Origin: an uncultured Shimia sp.
GTDB lineage: Bacteria; Pseudomonadota; Alphaproteobacteria; Rhodobacterales; Rhodobacteraceae
Direction: 5' to 3'
Length of the DNA stretch: 64,000 nucleotides
Assembly (NCBI GenBank): GCA_937897325.1
Contig: CALCOY010000022.1
Span: forward strand, 62,001 to 126,000
The notes below the pieces were generated by a model. The model was not told the DNA's origin and searched no databases. It saw nothing but the letters and a program-made list of their open reading frames with translations. This document shows positions 17,523-25,933 of the stretch, in pieces. Every line of letters begins with the position of its first letter. Positions within the stretch are counted from its first letter, which is position 1. A program made the translations under genes and the position numbers.

Positions 17523-18035
17523 TCAAACCGCCGGATCTGTCTGAGAGATGTGCTTGAGGCGCTGGCGGATCGTCTTCGCGGCGGAACGGAAATGACTTGG
17601 GCCAGACGCCTCAGCCCAACGACCAGTGGTCCAGGGATTGTAGGCACCTTTCATGGGTCCGGCGTACAGGGCATCCTCGCTCAACGTCTCTAACAATGCA
17701 AAAAACCGGTCGTGTCGATCAACCAGCATGTCACGGGCGCCCCGCCAATCAAGATCGGCCTGACGGGCGCGTAGATCGGCATTGTAGCGCCTGAGTTCGT
17801 TCCATTTGTAGCCCTTGGCTGGAAAGTCGACGCGCTTGCCCGCTTGACCATCGTGATACCAGCCCAGAAACAGGTCGATCCAGTGCGCGCGATGCCCTAC
17901 GATATCCTTGATCGAGATGCCCTCTTCATCCTTGGTCAGGGCGACAGCAACCGGGATCGGCTTGATCAGCTTTTCAAGCTTGGCCCATTCTTTCCGTGTG
18001 ACTGCAATAAGTTCGGACTTCGACGTGGCTGGCAT
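17523..18035 (-). CDS. ClbS/DfsB family four-helix bundle protein (DUF1706)
   Basis: A 170-aa soluble protein with the family's pattern: MPATSKSELIAVTRKEWAKL at the N-terminus, SIKDIVGHRAHWIDLFLGW near residue 55, FPAKGYKWNEL, and NPWTTGRWAEA-x4-H near the C-terminus. Some relatives (ClbS) hydrolyse the colibactin cyclopropane, and DfsB-type members belong to the DinB-like superfamily of metal-dependent thiol enzymes. The role here is unknown. The start at 18035 has GAGGGA upstream. It is transcribed divergently from the DMT permease gene, with a perfect FNR-type site 49 bp from its start codon. Confidence 0.8.
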   Translation of the reverse strand: MPATSKSELIAVTRKEWAKLEKLIKPIPVAVALTKDEEGISIKDIVGHRAHWIDLFLGWYHDGQAGKRVDFPAKGYKWNELRRYNADLRARQADLDWRGARDMLVDRHDRFFALLETLSEDALYAGPMKGAYNPWTTGRWAEASGPSHFRSAAKTIRQRLKHISQTDPAV

Positions 18036-18083
18036 GGCGAGTTCCCTCAAAGATGGGATTAGCACGATACTATCAACCCATGA

Positions 18084-18097
18084 TTGATCTAAATCAA
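18084..18097. promoter_or_regulatory. FNR/FnrL-type binding site in a divergent promoter
   Basis: TTGATCTAAATCAA matches the FNR consensus TTGAT-N4-ATCAA exactly. It lies midway between the ClbS/DfsB-family start (48 bp away) and the DMT permease start (46 bp away), close enough to act on both. FnrL of Rhodobacteraceae binds this consensus under low oxygen. CRP/FNR paralogues with related sites are an alternative. Confidence 0.75.
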
Positions 18098-18143
18098 TCT
18101 CCGCCACCTTGTCATTCATAACGTTAGGGCGCATGGCTCTGGC

Positions 18144-19085
18144 ATGCAGCAACCCTCCACGCAGAACCGCCCTGCATTGGCCATTGGGCTTAAGCTGACG
18201 GCCGTCTTCTTTTTCATTGTCATGGCGGCCATGATCAAGGCGGCCACGCAGAGCATCCCTTCGGGCCAGGCGGTGTTCTTCAGGTCCTTTTTTGCACTGC
18301 CGGTCATTATCATCTGGGTGGCCCAGCGAGGTGAAATGCGCGAGGCGCTGATCCCGCAGAACCTCATGGGGCATGTCTGGCGAGGGCTATTCGGGACGAG
18401 TGCGATGGCGCTGACTTTTGCAGCCCTTGGTCTTTTACCCCTGCCCGAAGTCACGGCGATCGGGTTCGTTACGCCGATCTTTACGGTCATCCTGGCTTCG
18501 GTTCTTTTAGGTGAGACAATCCGGGTTTTCCGCCTCACAGCGGTCGGGCTGGGGCTGATTGGCGTCATGATCGTGATCTGGCCGCGTCTGACGCTTGGCG
18601 CGGGTGATGTCAACAACGTGGCCTTTGCCGGGGCGATGATGGTGATGATGGCATCAATGCTGCGGGCGCTGGTGCAGATCCACATAAGGCAACTTGTAAA
18701 AACGGAACATACGGCAGCGATCGTCTTCTATTTCTCGCTCACGGCCTCGGCCCTGTCACTGCTGTCGCTGCCCTTTGGTTGGGTGGTTCCGGATCTTTGG
18801 GCCTTGGGTCTGCTGGTCGGGGCTGGCCTGTTGGGCGGTATCGCGCAAATTCTGGTCACGGCAAGCTACCGCTTCGGATCCGCTTCCATGCTGGCGCCCT
18901 TCGATTACGCATCGCTGATATTCGCCACAATCCTTGGCTATTTCCTCTTTGCCGAAGTTCCGACCTGGACGATGGTGGGCGGGGCAGCGTTGGTGATCTT
19001 TGGAGGGTTCATCATCCTGTGGCGCGAGCGCCATCTGGCGGCAGAGCGGGCAGGCGCGAAGGCGGTGACCGACCCCAAGGCCTAA
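18144..19085 (+). CDS. DMT-superfamily (EamA) permease
   Basis: Inner-membrane protein of 313 aa with ten predicted helices in two five-helix EamA repeats, the usual layout for drug/metabolite transporters. Repeat 1 includes IPSGQAVFFRSFFALPVI and ALGLLPLPEVTAIGFVTPIF, both typical. Repeat 2 ends with YASLIFATILGYFLFAEVPT. Such carriers often export amino acids, nucleosides or drugs; the substrate is not readable. The gene diverges from the ClbS/DfsB-family gene around an FNR box, so oxygen-linked expression is likely. The cyclase-family gene follows 54 bp downstream. Confidence 0.88.
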   Translation: MQQPSTQNRPALAIGLKLTAVFFFIVMAAMIKAATQSIPSGQAVFFRSFFALPVIIIWVAQRGEMREALIPQNLMGHVWRGLFGTSAMALTFAALGLLPLPEVTAIGFVTPIFTVILASVLLGETIRVFRLTAVGLGLIGVMIVIWPRLTLGAGDVNNVAFAGAMMVMMASMLRALVQIHIRQLVKTEHTAAIVFYFSLTASALSLLSLPFGWVVPDLWALGLLVGAGLLGGIAQILVTASYRFGSASMLAPFDYASLIFATILGYFLFAEVPTWTMVGGAALVIFGGFIILWRERHLAAERAGAKAVTDPKA

Positions 19086-19139
19086 GCTGTGCTAGACTTT
19101 GAAAAGGTGCGGAAGAATCACGCCTTCAGGGAGGAGACT

Positions 19140-20072
19140 ATGAAAAGAACAATCATCGCCGGATTGATTTGCGTCTTTGGTTCGGGCGGGGCCTTTGCCC
19201 AATGCACGCCATCGAAATGGGGGGCCGACGACGAGATTGGATCAGCCAACCATGTCACACCCGAACGGATCATGGCGGCAAGCGGCTTGATCAAACAGGG
19301 CAAAGCGCATCCTTTGGGTATCGTGATCGGATCAGAAACACCGGCTTTTCCACCCCGGTCGTTGTCCCTGCAGGTCGTGCAACCCAACCAACAGGGTGGC
19401 CAGAAACTGTCCGCATTCGGGTATGAGGGAAACTACAACGATGACATAATTCAGACCTGGGTGGGCATTGGATCGCAGCTGGATGGGCTGGGACATCTGG
19501 GCGAGGCAGGCAAATATTACAATTGCCTAGATGAAAAGGAGATCTCGGCAATTACAGGCCTGACCAAGCTCGGCACTCATGCGGTGCCGCCACTGGTCGG
19601 GCGGGCCGTCGTACTGGACATGACGGGCGACAAGGACGCGCTGGCTGCGGGCGAGCATTTCGGACAGGCCGAGATTGAAGCTGCGGCCGAAGCGCAGGGT
19701 GTCACAATGGGTGCGGGCGACATCATCCTGTTCCATACGGGCTGGACCGAGACCATGCTGGAAAGCGAACCCACAGCCTGGGTGTCGGGCGAGCCGGGCC
19801 TAAACAATGCGGGTGCGGAATACATTGCCTCGCTTGACCCGATGGCGGTGGGTGCTGACACTTGGGGCCTGGAGCCGATCCCGGCACCCGACGGCGACAA
19901 GATCTTTTACGGGCACGTCACGCTGCTGATGAAAAACGGGATCTACATTCTGGAGACGATGGATACCGGGCCGCTTGTGCGCGACGGGGTAACGGAATTT
20001 ATGTTCGTGCTGGGCCAGCCGCGCATCCGAGGCACCGTTCAGGCGATGATTAACCCGATTGCGCTGTATTAA
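19140..20072 (+). CDS. Secreted cyclase-family protein (kynurenine formamidase-like fold)
   Basis: A 310-aa protein with a Sec signal peptide (MKRTIIAGLICVFGSGGAFA, then QC) and a PF04199 cyclase domain. The fold's metal motif is usually HxGTHxDxxxH. Here residues 109-119 read GIGSQLDGLGH: Asp115 and His119 remain, but the first two His positions are Gly109 and Gln113. Other family segments are normal: GTHAVPPLVGRAVVLDM, GDIILFHTGWTE, YGHVTLLMKNGIYILE. It may hydrolyse an amide or lactone in the periplasm with an altered metal site. The start at 19140 has GGAGGAG upstream. A hairpin follows. Confidence 0.82.
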   Translation: MKRTIIAGLICVFGSGGAFAQCTPSKWGADDEIGSANHVTPERIMAASGLIKQGKAHPLGIVIGSETPAFPPRSLSLQVVQPNQQGGQKLSAFGYEGNYNDDIIQTWVGIGSQLDGLGHLGEAGKYYNCLDEKEISAITGLTKLGTHAVPPLVGRAVVLDMTGDKDALAAGEHFGQAEIEAAAEAQGVTMGAGDIILFHTGWTETMLESEPTAWVSGEPGLNNAGAEYIASLDPMAVGADTWGLEPIPAPDGDKIFYGHVTLLMKNGIYILETMDTGPLVRDGVTEFMFVLGQPRIRGTVQAMINPIALY

Positions 20073-20080
20073 AGTATTGG

Positions 20081-20099
20081 GGCGGGCGACACGCCCGCC
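20081..20099. terminator. Bidirectional hairpin between the cyclase gene and choV
   Basis: GGCGGGCG and CGCCCGCC form perfect 8-bp arms around an ACA loop, between two convergent stop codons and touching the choV stop. It is GC-rich without a strong T-tract. Confidence 0.7.
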
Positions 20100-21125
20100 T
20101 TACTGACCTTCCTCCCCGGCAAGGCGCGTAAGTATGGTGGCACTTTCGACCCTGCCTTGGTGAGCGCCATCCTCAACAATGTTGATGGCCATCACCCCTT
20201 CAGAGACCAGTGTCAGCAATTCGCGGACTGTCGTTTCGGGCTTAACCTCGGGGCCGTCGACCTGTGGGCCGTCGACCATCATGTCGCGTGCGGTCAGCAC
20301 GCCAAGCGGATTCATATGGGCCACAAAATCAGCGACATATTCCGTGGCCGGTGCCGAAAAGATCTCGCGCGGGGTACCGCATTGAACGATCCGTCCGCCC
20401 TCCATGATCGCAATTCGGTCGCCAAGCTTGAAGGCCTCGTCAAGGTCGTGACTGACAAAGATGATGGTGCGGCCAAGCTTTTCCTGCAATTCCAGCAGTT
20501 CGTCTTGCAGACGCGTGCGGATCAGCGGGTCGAGCGCTGAGAAGGGTTCGTCCATCAGAAGGATCGGAGCGTTTGTGGCAAAGGCCCGCGCCAGACCCAC
20601 GCGCTGCTGCATGCCGCCGGAAAGATCTCCCACCTTGCGGTCAGCCCAATCACTGAGACCGACAAGGGCAAGCTGTTCATCGGTGCGCTGGCGGCGTTCG
20701 GATTTCGTGAGACCTGCAAGTTCCAGGCCCAGCCAGACGTTTTCGCGGACGTTGCGCCAGGGCAGAAGGCCGAATTGCTGAAAGACCATAGACACGCATT
20801 CGCGGCGGAGACGGCGGAGATCTGTACTTGAACACTCGGGAACCGTACAGGACCAGTCGCCATCGCGGACGATCACCTTGCCCCGCGCGATGGGGTTGAG
20901 ACCGTTCACCGCACGCAACAACGTCGACTTGCCGGATCCGGAGAGGCCCATGAGCACAAGGATCTCGCCCTTCCCGACATCGATGCTGCAATTGTGAACA
21001 CCCAGAACCTGTTCGGTTCTGGTCTGGATCTCGGCGCGTTCGAGGCCTTCATCCATCAGAGACAGTGCCGTTTTCGGCTGATTGCCAAAGACGATGGAGA
21101 CGTTGTCGAAGGTCACAGCACTCAT
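20100..21125 (-). CDS. choV: Choline ABC transporter ATP-binding protein
   Basis: A 341-aa ATPase of the ProV/OpuA class. Walker A is GLSGSGKST near residue 60; the signature is LSGGMQQR, Walker B ILLMDEPFSALD and H-loop FVSHD. The N-terminal extension (MSAVTFDNVSIVFGNQPKTA and the segment around EQVLGVHNCSIDVGKGE) and a C-terminal tail after the ATPase domain distinguish it from simple amino-acid importers and match ChoV. It overlaps choW by 4 bp (ATGA) and should energise uptake of choline, a carbon source and a glycine-betaine precursor. Confidence 0.9.
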   Translation of the reverse strand: MSAVTFDNVSIVFGNQPKTALSLMDEGLERAEIQTRTEQVLGVHNCSIDVGKGEILVLMGLSGSGKSTLLRAVNGLNPIARGKVIVRDGDWSCTVPECSSTDLRRLRRECVSMVFQQFGLLPWRNVRENVWLGLELAGLTKSERRQRTDEQLALVGLSDWADRKVGDLSGGMQQRVGLARAFATNAPILLMDEPFSALDPLIRTRLQDELLELQEKLGRTIIFVSHDLDEAFKLGDRIAIMEGGRIVQCGTPREIFSAPATEYVADFVAHMNPLGVLTARDMMVDGPQVDGPEVKPETTVRELLTLVSEGVMAINIVEDGAHQGRVESATILTRLAGEEGQ

Positions 21126-21955
21126 TTCGTGTCCACCCGCAGCATACGATCCAGGATGATAGCAACGACCACAATGACGAAGCCGCTTTCAAAGCCCAGC
21201 GATGTGTTCACCTGGTTGAGCGCGCGAACCACCGGCACACCAAGCCCGTCTGCGCCCACAAGGGCTGCGATCACCACCATCGACAGCGATAGCATGATCG
21301 TCTGGTTGAGGCCCGCCATGATCTGCGGGAAGGCATAGGGCAGTTCTATCTTCCAAAGCTTTTGCTGACCCGTGGCGCCGAAGGCATCTGCGGCCTCAAG
21401 CAAGGCGGTGGGGGTGGACGTCACGCCCAGATGGGTCAGACGAATGGGTGCTGGCAGCACAAAGATCACCGTTGCGATGAGACCGGGAACCATGCCGATG
21501 CCGAAAAAGACAATGGCGGGGATCAGGTAGACGAATGTCGGCAAAGTCTGCATGAGATCGAGCACGGGGCGCATGCCTGCATAGAGCCGTGGCCTGTGCG
21601 CGGCGGCGATGCCTATCGGCACGCCAGTCCCCATGCAGACGACGCAAGCGCTCAGCACTAGCGTCAGGCTTTCGGTCGTCTCTTCCCAATAGCCCTGGTT
21701 GAGTATGAAGAGGAACCCGAGCGCGACAAAAAGCGTGATCTTCCAATTGCGCTGCAAGAGATACGAGAGCCCTACAAAGACGGCGATGACCAATAGCGGA
21801 TGCGGTGTTTGCAGAACCCAGAGGATCACTTCAATCAGCGCATCAAGCGCATCCGACAGGCCGTCAAAAAACCAGCCGCCATTGATCTGGAGCCAGTCGA
21901 AAATAGCCGCTGCCCACTTGCCGATGGGTATTTTGTTGTCTGTCAGCCAGTCCAT
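21122..21955 (-). CDS. choW: Choline ABC transporter permease
   Basis: Inner-membrane permease of 277 aa, ProW/ChoW class. It begins MDWLTDNKIPIGKWAAA and has about six helices; GVTSTPTALLEAADAFGATG is the cytoplasmic coupling segment. PVLDLMQTLPTFVYLIPAIVFF is nearly invariant in choline/betaine permeases. It shares an ATGA overlap with choV. Upstream, where choX would normally follow, there is an oppositely oriented GST gene, so choW and choX may have separate promoters. Confidence 0.92.
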   Translation of the reverse strand: MDWLTDNKIPIGKWAAAIFDWLQINGGWFFDGLSDALDALIEVILWVLQTPHPLLVIAVFVGLSYLLQRNWKITLFVALGFLFILNQGYWEETTESLTLVLSACVVCMGTGVPIGIAAAHRPRLYAGMRPVLDLMQTLPTFVYLIPAIVFFGIGMVPGLIATVIFVLPAPIRLTHLGVTSTPTALLEAADAFGATGQQKLWKIELPYAFPQIMAGLNQTIMLSLSMVVIAALVGADGLGVPVVRALNQVNTSLGFESGFVIVVVAIILDRMLRVDTK

Positions 21956-22002
21956 GTCATACGCTTTTTCTTAAAGGAAGATGTCACCGAGAGGATCGCC
22001 TC

Positions 22003-22623
22003 ATGGCCCAATTGACGCTTTACACCAATCCGATGTCGCGTGGGCGGATCGCCCGCTGGGCGATCGAGGAATTGGCGACCCCCTACAAGACGGTTTTGCT
22101 TGATTATGGGAGCAGCATGAAGGCGCCCGACTATCTGGCGATCAACCCTATGGGAAAGGTGCCCGCGATCACGCACGGCGATATTGCTGTGACGGAATGT
22201 GCCGCGATCTGTGCCTATCTGGGAGACGCCTTCCCGCAAGCAGGTCTTGCCCCGCCGGTCGACGGTGCATTGCGGGGTCCTTACTATCGCTGGCTGTTTT
22301 TTGGCGCAGGGCCGGTCGAGGCGGCTGTCACCAATAGATCGCTCGGCTTTGATACGGAGGGCCAGGAAAGCCAGATGGGCTACGGCGCCTTCGATCACGT
22401 GATGAATGCGTTGGAGGGGGCGCTGAGAGACCGTGAATACCTTGTGGGCGACAGCTTTACGATGGCTGATGTGTATCTGGGTTCGCAGATCTCGTGGGGC
22501 CTTGGCTTTGGAACGATGGAGGAACGCCCCGGTTTCCGCGCCTATGTGGAGCGCATCACCGCGAGGCCTGCGGCGAAACGGGCGGCCGAAATCGACGATG
22601 CGGCGATGCCCCAGACCGCATGA
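22003..22623 (+). CDS. Glutathione S-transferase family protein inside the choline transporter locus
   Basis: A 206-aa GST with a thioredoxin-like N-terminal domain (MAQLTLYTNPMSRGRIARWA; likely active Ser13), the cis-Pro segment NPMGKVPAI near residue 46, VTECAAICAYL near residue 66, and a helical C-terminal domain with GDSFTMADVYLGS near residue 148. It has the family's usual length. It lies on the plus strand between choX and choW, both on the minus strand, splitting the importer genes. The product is probably cytoplasmic; the substrate and any tie to choline are unknown. Confidence 0.85.
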   Translation: MAQLTLYTNPMSRGRIARWAIEELATPYKTVLLDYGSSMKAPDYLAINPMGKVPAITHGDIAVTECAAICAYLGDAFPQAGLAPPVDGALRGPYYRWLFFGAGPVEAAVTNRSLGFDTEGQESQMGYGAFDHVMNALEGALRDREYLVGDSFTMADVYLGSQISWGLGFGTMEERPGFRAYVERITARPAAKRAAEIDDAAMPQTA

Positions 22624-22649
22624 TGCGGTCCGGGTGCTTGGATGGTACA

Positions 22650-23573
22650 TCAGCCGTCCAGAGCTGATTTGACCGCTGCCATAGCGTCGCCGCCGTCCTT
22701 CGCGGTCACGCCGTCGAGCCATCCGTCCAGAACGGCAGTATTCGCCGAAAGCCAGGCGCGTGCCGCATCTTGCGGGTCCTCGCCATCGTCGAGGATCGCC
22801 GCCATGATTTCATTCTCCATGCTCAATGAGAATTCGAGATTGGTCAGCAACTTGCCAACATTGGGGCACGCTTCGATATAGCCTGCAGCTGTATTGGTGT
22901 AGACCGTCGCGCCACCGAAGTTTGGACCGAAGAAATCATCGCCGCCGGTGAGATAGCTCATCTCAAAATTGGCGTTCATCGGATGGGGTTCCCAGCCAAG
23001 AAACACAACCGGTTCTTCGCGCCGATCGGCCCGCGCAACCTGCGCCAGCATCCCCTGTTCCGAGCTTTCGACAACCTCGAAACCCTCAAGTTCGAAAGCG
23101 TTCTGCTCGATCATGTCCATGATCAGGCGGTTGCCGTCATTGCCCGGCTCGATGCCGTAGATCTGACTGTCCAAGGCTTCGGCATGGGTTGCAATGTCAG
23201 CAAAATCCTGGATGCCCAGATCTGCGGCGGCCTTGTTGACGGCCAGCGTATATTTCGCTCCTTCGAGGTTTGCCCGCACGGTGTCGACCGTTCCGGCCTC
23301 GCGGTAAGGCGCGATATCGCCTTCCATCGTGGGCATCCAGTTGCCAAGGAAGACATCAATGTCACCATTGGCCATCGATGTGTAAGTGACAGGAACCGAA
23401 AGCACCTTAATATCCGTCTCATAGCCGAGCGCGTCAAGCACAAGCGTCGTGGCAGCCGTTGTCGCCGTAATGTCCGTCCAGCCTACATCCGAGAAATTGA
23501 CCGCGTCACAATCGGCCATGGCACCGGTGGCCAGGCTAAAGGCGGCGGCAGATGCGCTTAGTTGCAATCTCAT
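22650..23573 (-). CDS. choX: Choline ABC transporter substrate-binding protein
   Basis: Periplasmic OpuAC-type protein of 307 aa with a Sec signal peptide (MRLQLSASAAAFSLATGAMA, then DCD). The choline-binding box is recognisable: DVGWTDITATTAA near residue 30 and DVFLGNWMPTMEGD near residue 75. VFLGWEPHPMN near 200 supplies further aromatic ligands for the quaternary ammonium group. It works with ChoW and ChoV, encoded downstream beyond the inverted GST gene. No bet genes are in the window. The start is at the signal peptide, with GGGAG upstream. Confidence 0.93.
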   Translation of the reverse strand: MRLQLSASAAAFSLATGAMADCDAVNFSDVGWTDITATTAATTLVLDALGYETDIKVLSVPVTYTSMANGDIDVFLGNWMPTMEGDIAPYREAGTVDTVRANLEGAKYTLAVNKAAADLGIQDFADIATHAEALDSQIYGIEPGNDGNRLIMDMIEQNAFELEGFEVVESSEQGMLAQVARADRREEPVVFLGWEPHPMNANFEMSYLTGGDDFFGPNFGGATVYTNTAAGYIEACPNVGKLLTNLEFSLSMENEIMAAILDDGEDPQDAARAWLSANTAVLDGWLDGVTAKDGGDAMAAVKSALDG

Positions 23574-23636
23574 GAATAAAACTCCCCTGTCTGGTTTTGG
23601 GGCAGACTAGGCAAAGCGCCGGGCGGGTGCAACGTA

Positions 23637-24839
23637 TCAACCCGAAAGGCACAGCACATCGCCGAAAGGGGCGGTTCCTGGGTCTGTCTCGGGCACGGCC
23701 CAGAGAACGGGCACGCCAGGCGGATCGCCATGCGGGCCTTCAAGATCGGTGAGGATAATCGCGATTGAGGGTGCAATCTGGCGCAAGCGGTCCATCACGG
23801 GCACAAATGAGGTCCCCCCGCCCCGCCGCATCTGAAAGGCGGTGAGACGGGTTTCCCAGGTGCCGCCTCCCATCACTTCCTCACTGTGCAGTTGGGTGTC
23901 GAAGCCGAGGATGATGCATTCGGCCCCCGTCCGTCGGGCAACGCCAGCTGCTTCCCCAGCAAAGAGCGACAAGGTCAGATCATCAACCGAACTGGACGTG
24001 TCGAGCGCGATAACGATCTTTGGACGGCGGGCATCACGCAGAAAGCCCGGCTCAAAAACTGGTTCTGGCCCGGTGGCGACGGCGTGCATGGCGACCCAGC
24101 GGTTGGCAGGGCGTTTCGTCGACAGTCGGGGGTGTTCCTGCGCGGCGCGTAGCAAAAGGCGGCGTAGATGCTTTTCCCATGGGATGCGGGCCGGTGCCAT
24201 ATCGGCCAGCACGCCCGAGGCCTTTCCGATACCGGTGCCCGCCTGGCGCCCTGCTTCCATAGCGCGGGCCATGTGACCGCGCCAATCGGCGTCCCGCTGG
24301 CCGTCTTCTTTTGCGTCTGGTGCCAGGTCGGGTGTGAAGCGCTGCGCCGCGGCGTAATCCTCGGCCCGGCGTCTGGCGTTCTCATCCCGTTCGAGGGCGA
24401 GATAGAGCGTATCGGCATCCCATTCCGATAGGGCCGAGACGGGGGAGGATGCAGGTCTGCCGATGCTTTGCAGAAGACCGATAAGTGTCACGGCGGGGCG
24501 CGGTAGGGCATGTTCGGCCAGAAGCAGCGTGTCATTCACGATGGCGTCCGTAACAAGCGCGTAGAGATCGGGATCGAAGCGCCTGCCCAAGCGACCCGCC
24601 ATGGCCCCGGCACGGGCCGAGTGGCGCAGAGCCACGTGCAGGATGTGATGCCCGGCAAGACCGATCTGTTCGTGCTTTGGCAAATCCGGGAAGTCCCGCG
24701 CATAGCGGATCGTTTCGCCATCGGTCTCGGTTACGTCTCCGTCCCGGTGTACGCACCACAGGGCGAGAAGGCCCAGGGCCGGATCACGCTCCACCAGTTG
24801 AGCAAGGGCCAATGCTGCGCGATCGGAATGAATGTTCAT
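23637..24839 (-). CDS. VWA-like protein with N-terminal metallopeptidase-like domain (DUF2201 type)
   Basis: A 400-aa two-part protein. The N-terminal part contains a zinc-protease-like helix GHHILHVALRHSAR with His64, His65, His68 and His73, as in the DUF2201 metallopeptidase-like family. The C-terminal part (from about residue 265) is a von Willebrand A-like domain with the MIDAS-type DTSSSVDD and a TDLEG segment near residue 370. It overlaps the MoxR-type ATPase gene by 4 bp (ATGA). MoxR ATPases typically act on VWA partners in metal insertion or complex assembly, so this is the likely effector. No signal peptide; cytoplasmic. The start at 24839 is set by the overlap. Confidence 0.8.
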   Translation of the reverse strand: MNIHSDRAALALAQLVERDPALGLLALWCVHRDGDVTETDGETIRYARDFPDLPKHEQIGLAGHHILHVALRHSARAGAMAGRLGRRFDPDLYALVTDAIVNDTLLLAEHALPRPAVTLIGLLQSIGRPASSPVSALSEWDADTLYLALERDENARRRAEDYAAAQRFTPDLAPDAKEDGQRDADWRGHMARAMEAGRQAGTGIGKASGVLADMAPARIPWEKHLRRLLLRAAQEHPRLSTKRPANRWVAMHAVATGPEPVFEPGFLRDARRPKIVIALDTSSSVDDLTLSLFAGEAAGVARRTGAECIILGFDTQLHSEEVMGGGTWETRLTAFQMRRGGGTSFVPVMDRLRQIAPSIAIILTDLEGPHGDPPGVPVLWAVPETDPGTAPFGDVLCLSG

Positions 24840-25933
24840 CCCGCGTTGAGCGCGTCGCGGGAAGCGGCGTAGTCCTTGTAGACTTGCGAGGTGCCAAAGA
24901 TCTGCTCCCACCCATTGGCAAGCGCCTTGTCGATGACCGTCTCAAAGCCAAAATGCGCAAGCTCCGCCAACGGTAGGCCCTTCGGAGAAAGATCGCGGAT
25001 ATCGGCTAGGATTTCGATGATTGAAGGCAGCGTACGTTCATCTGTCACCGCGTGCAGACCGTAGATCAGTGCGGTCAACCCGTGCAGGCTGTTCGGATAA
25101 AGCGGTTTGCGACGGTTGCGGGGCGTCTGCAGCATCTCGTCGATCTGGACGCCTGCTTCGATATCATCGGCGATCAGCGCGAATTCGGCCGCTGCTGCCT
25201 CACCCACGGTGCCAGCGATCATGATCTGACGCTGGGCGCGATTGGGCACGGATTGCATGATCCGACTGACACGGTCCCAGGACCTTGGTGTGCAGGCAAT
25301 CGCCTGCCCCCGGCGCAATGTCGCCTCGCCCGTATCCAGCAGGTCGGGCCTTGTGCGAATGAAGGCAGTGACAGCGGGATGCAGCGCATGGCGCAGGGCA
25401 TAACCGCTCAGCCAGTCTTCGGCCTGGGCCATGACGATCATATGTACGAGCCGGTCGGCCAACGCGCTGCCCATTTCGTAAGCGACAGCGCCATCCTCTG
25501 CCATGTTGCCCGCTGCGATGATCATCACCGTGTCGGGCAGGACATGCCGACCTACGCGGCGCTCTTGCAAGAGCCCATAGACCGTCGGCTGTAGATAGGG
25601 CGAGGCAGCCGTGAGTTCGTCCAGAAACAGAATGGAAGGTTGGACCGGATTCTCCGGCAGATCCTCGGGGCGATACCAAATTGTCCGTTTGCGGTCATGA
25701 TCGTAGTAGGGCAGCCCGCGCAGATCCTGCGGCTCGATCGTTGTCAGGCGGAGATCGAACAGCTTTGCCCCGATCTCATCAGCCAATTGCTGCACGATCA
25801 TGGTTTTACCCACTCCGGGCCGCCCATGCAGCATCCAGGACGCCGTCATCTCGCCTGCTTCCTGGGCCTTCCAGCCGCTGCGCAGCACTTCGAGCGCTTC
25901 GCCCGCCGGGATCTTGGACGCATTCACGCTCAT
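24836..25933 (-). CDS. MoxR-family AAA+ ATPase
   Basis: A 365-aa AAA+ protein with Walker A GRPGVGKT (37-44), Walker B SILFLDEL near residue 105, sensor 1 in MIIAAGN, and a helical lid beyond residue 190. LRGLPYYD and PSILFLDELTAASPYLQPTVY match the MoxR clade. MoxR proteins act as chaperones that remodel VWA-domain partners. It is the middle gene of three overlapping genes (ATGA at both ends), flanked by a small membrane-associated protein and a VWA protein. The target complex is unknown. Confidence 0.87.
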   Translation of the reverse strand: MSVNASKIPAGEALEVLRSGWKAQEAGEMTASWMLHGRPGVGKTMIVQQLADEIGAKLFDLRLTTIEPQDLRGLPYYDHDRKRTIWYRPEDLPENPVQPSILFLDELTAASPYLQPTVYGLLQERRVGRHVLPDTVMIIAAGNMAEDGAVAYEMGSALADRLVHMIVMAQAEDWLSGYALRHALHPAVTAFIRTRPDLLDTGEATLRRGQAIACTPRSWDRVSRIMQSVPNRAQRQIMIAGTVGEAAAAEFALIADDIEAGVQIDEMLQTPRNRRKPLYPNSLHGLTALIYGLHAVTDERTLPSIIEILADIRDLSPKGLPLAELAHFGFETVIDKALANGWEQIFGTSQVYKDYAASRDALNAG

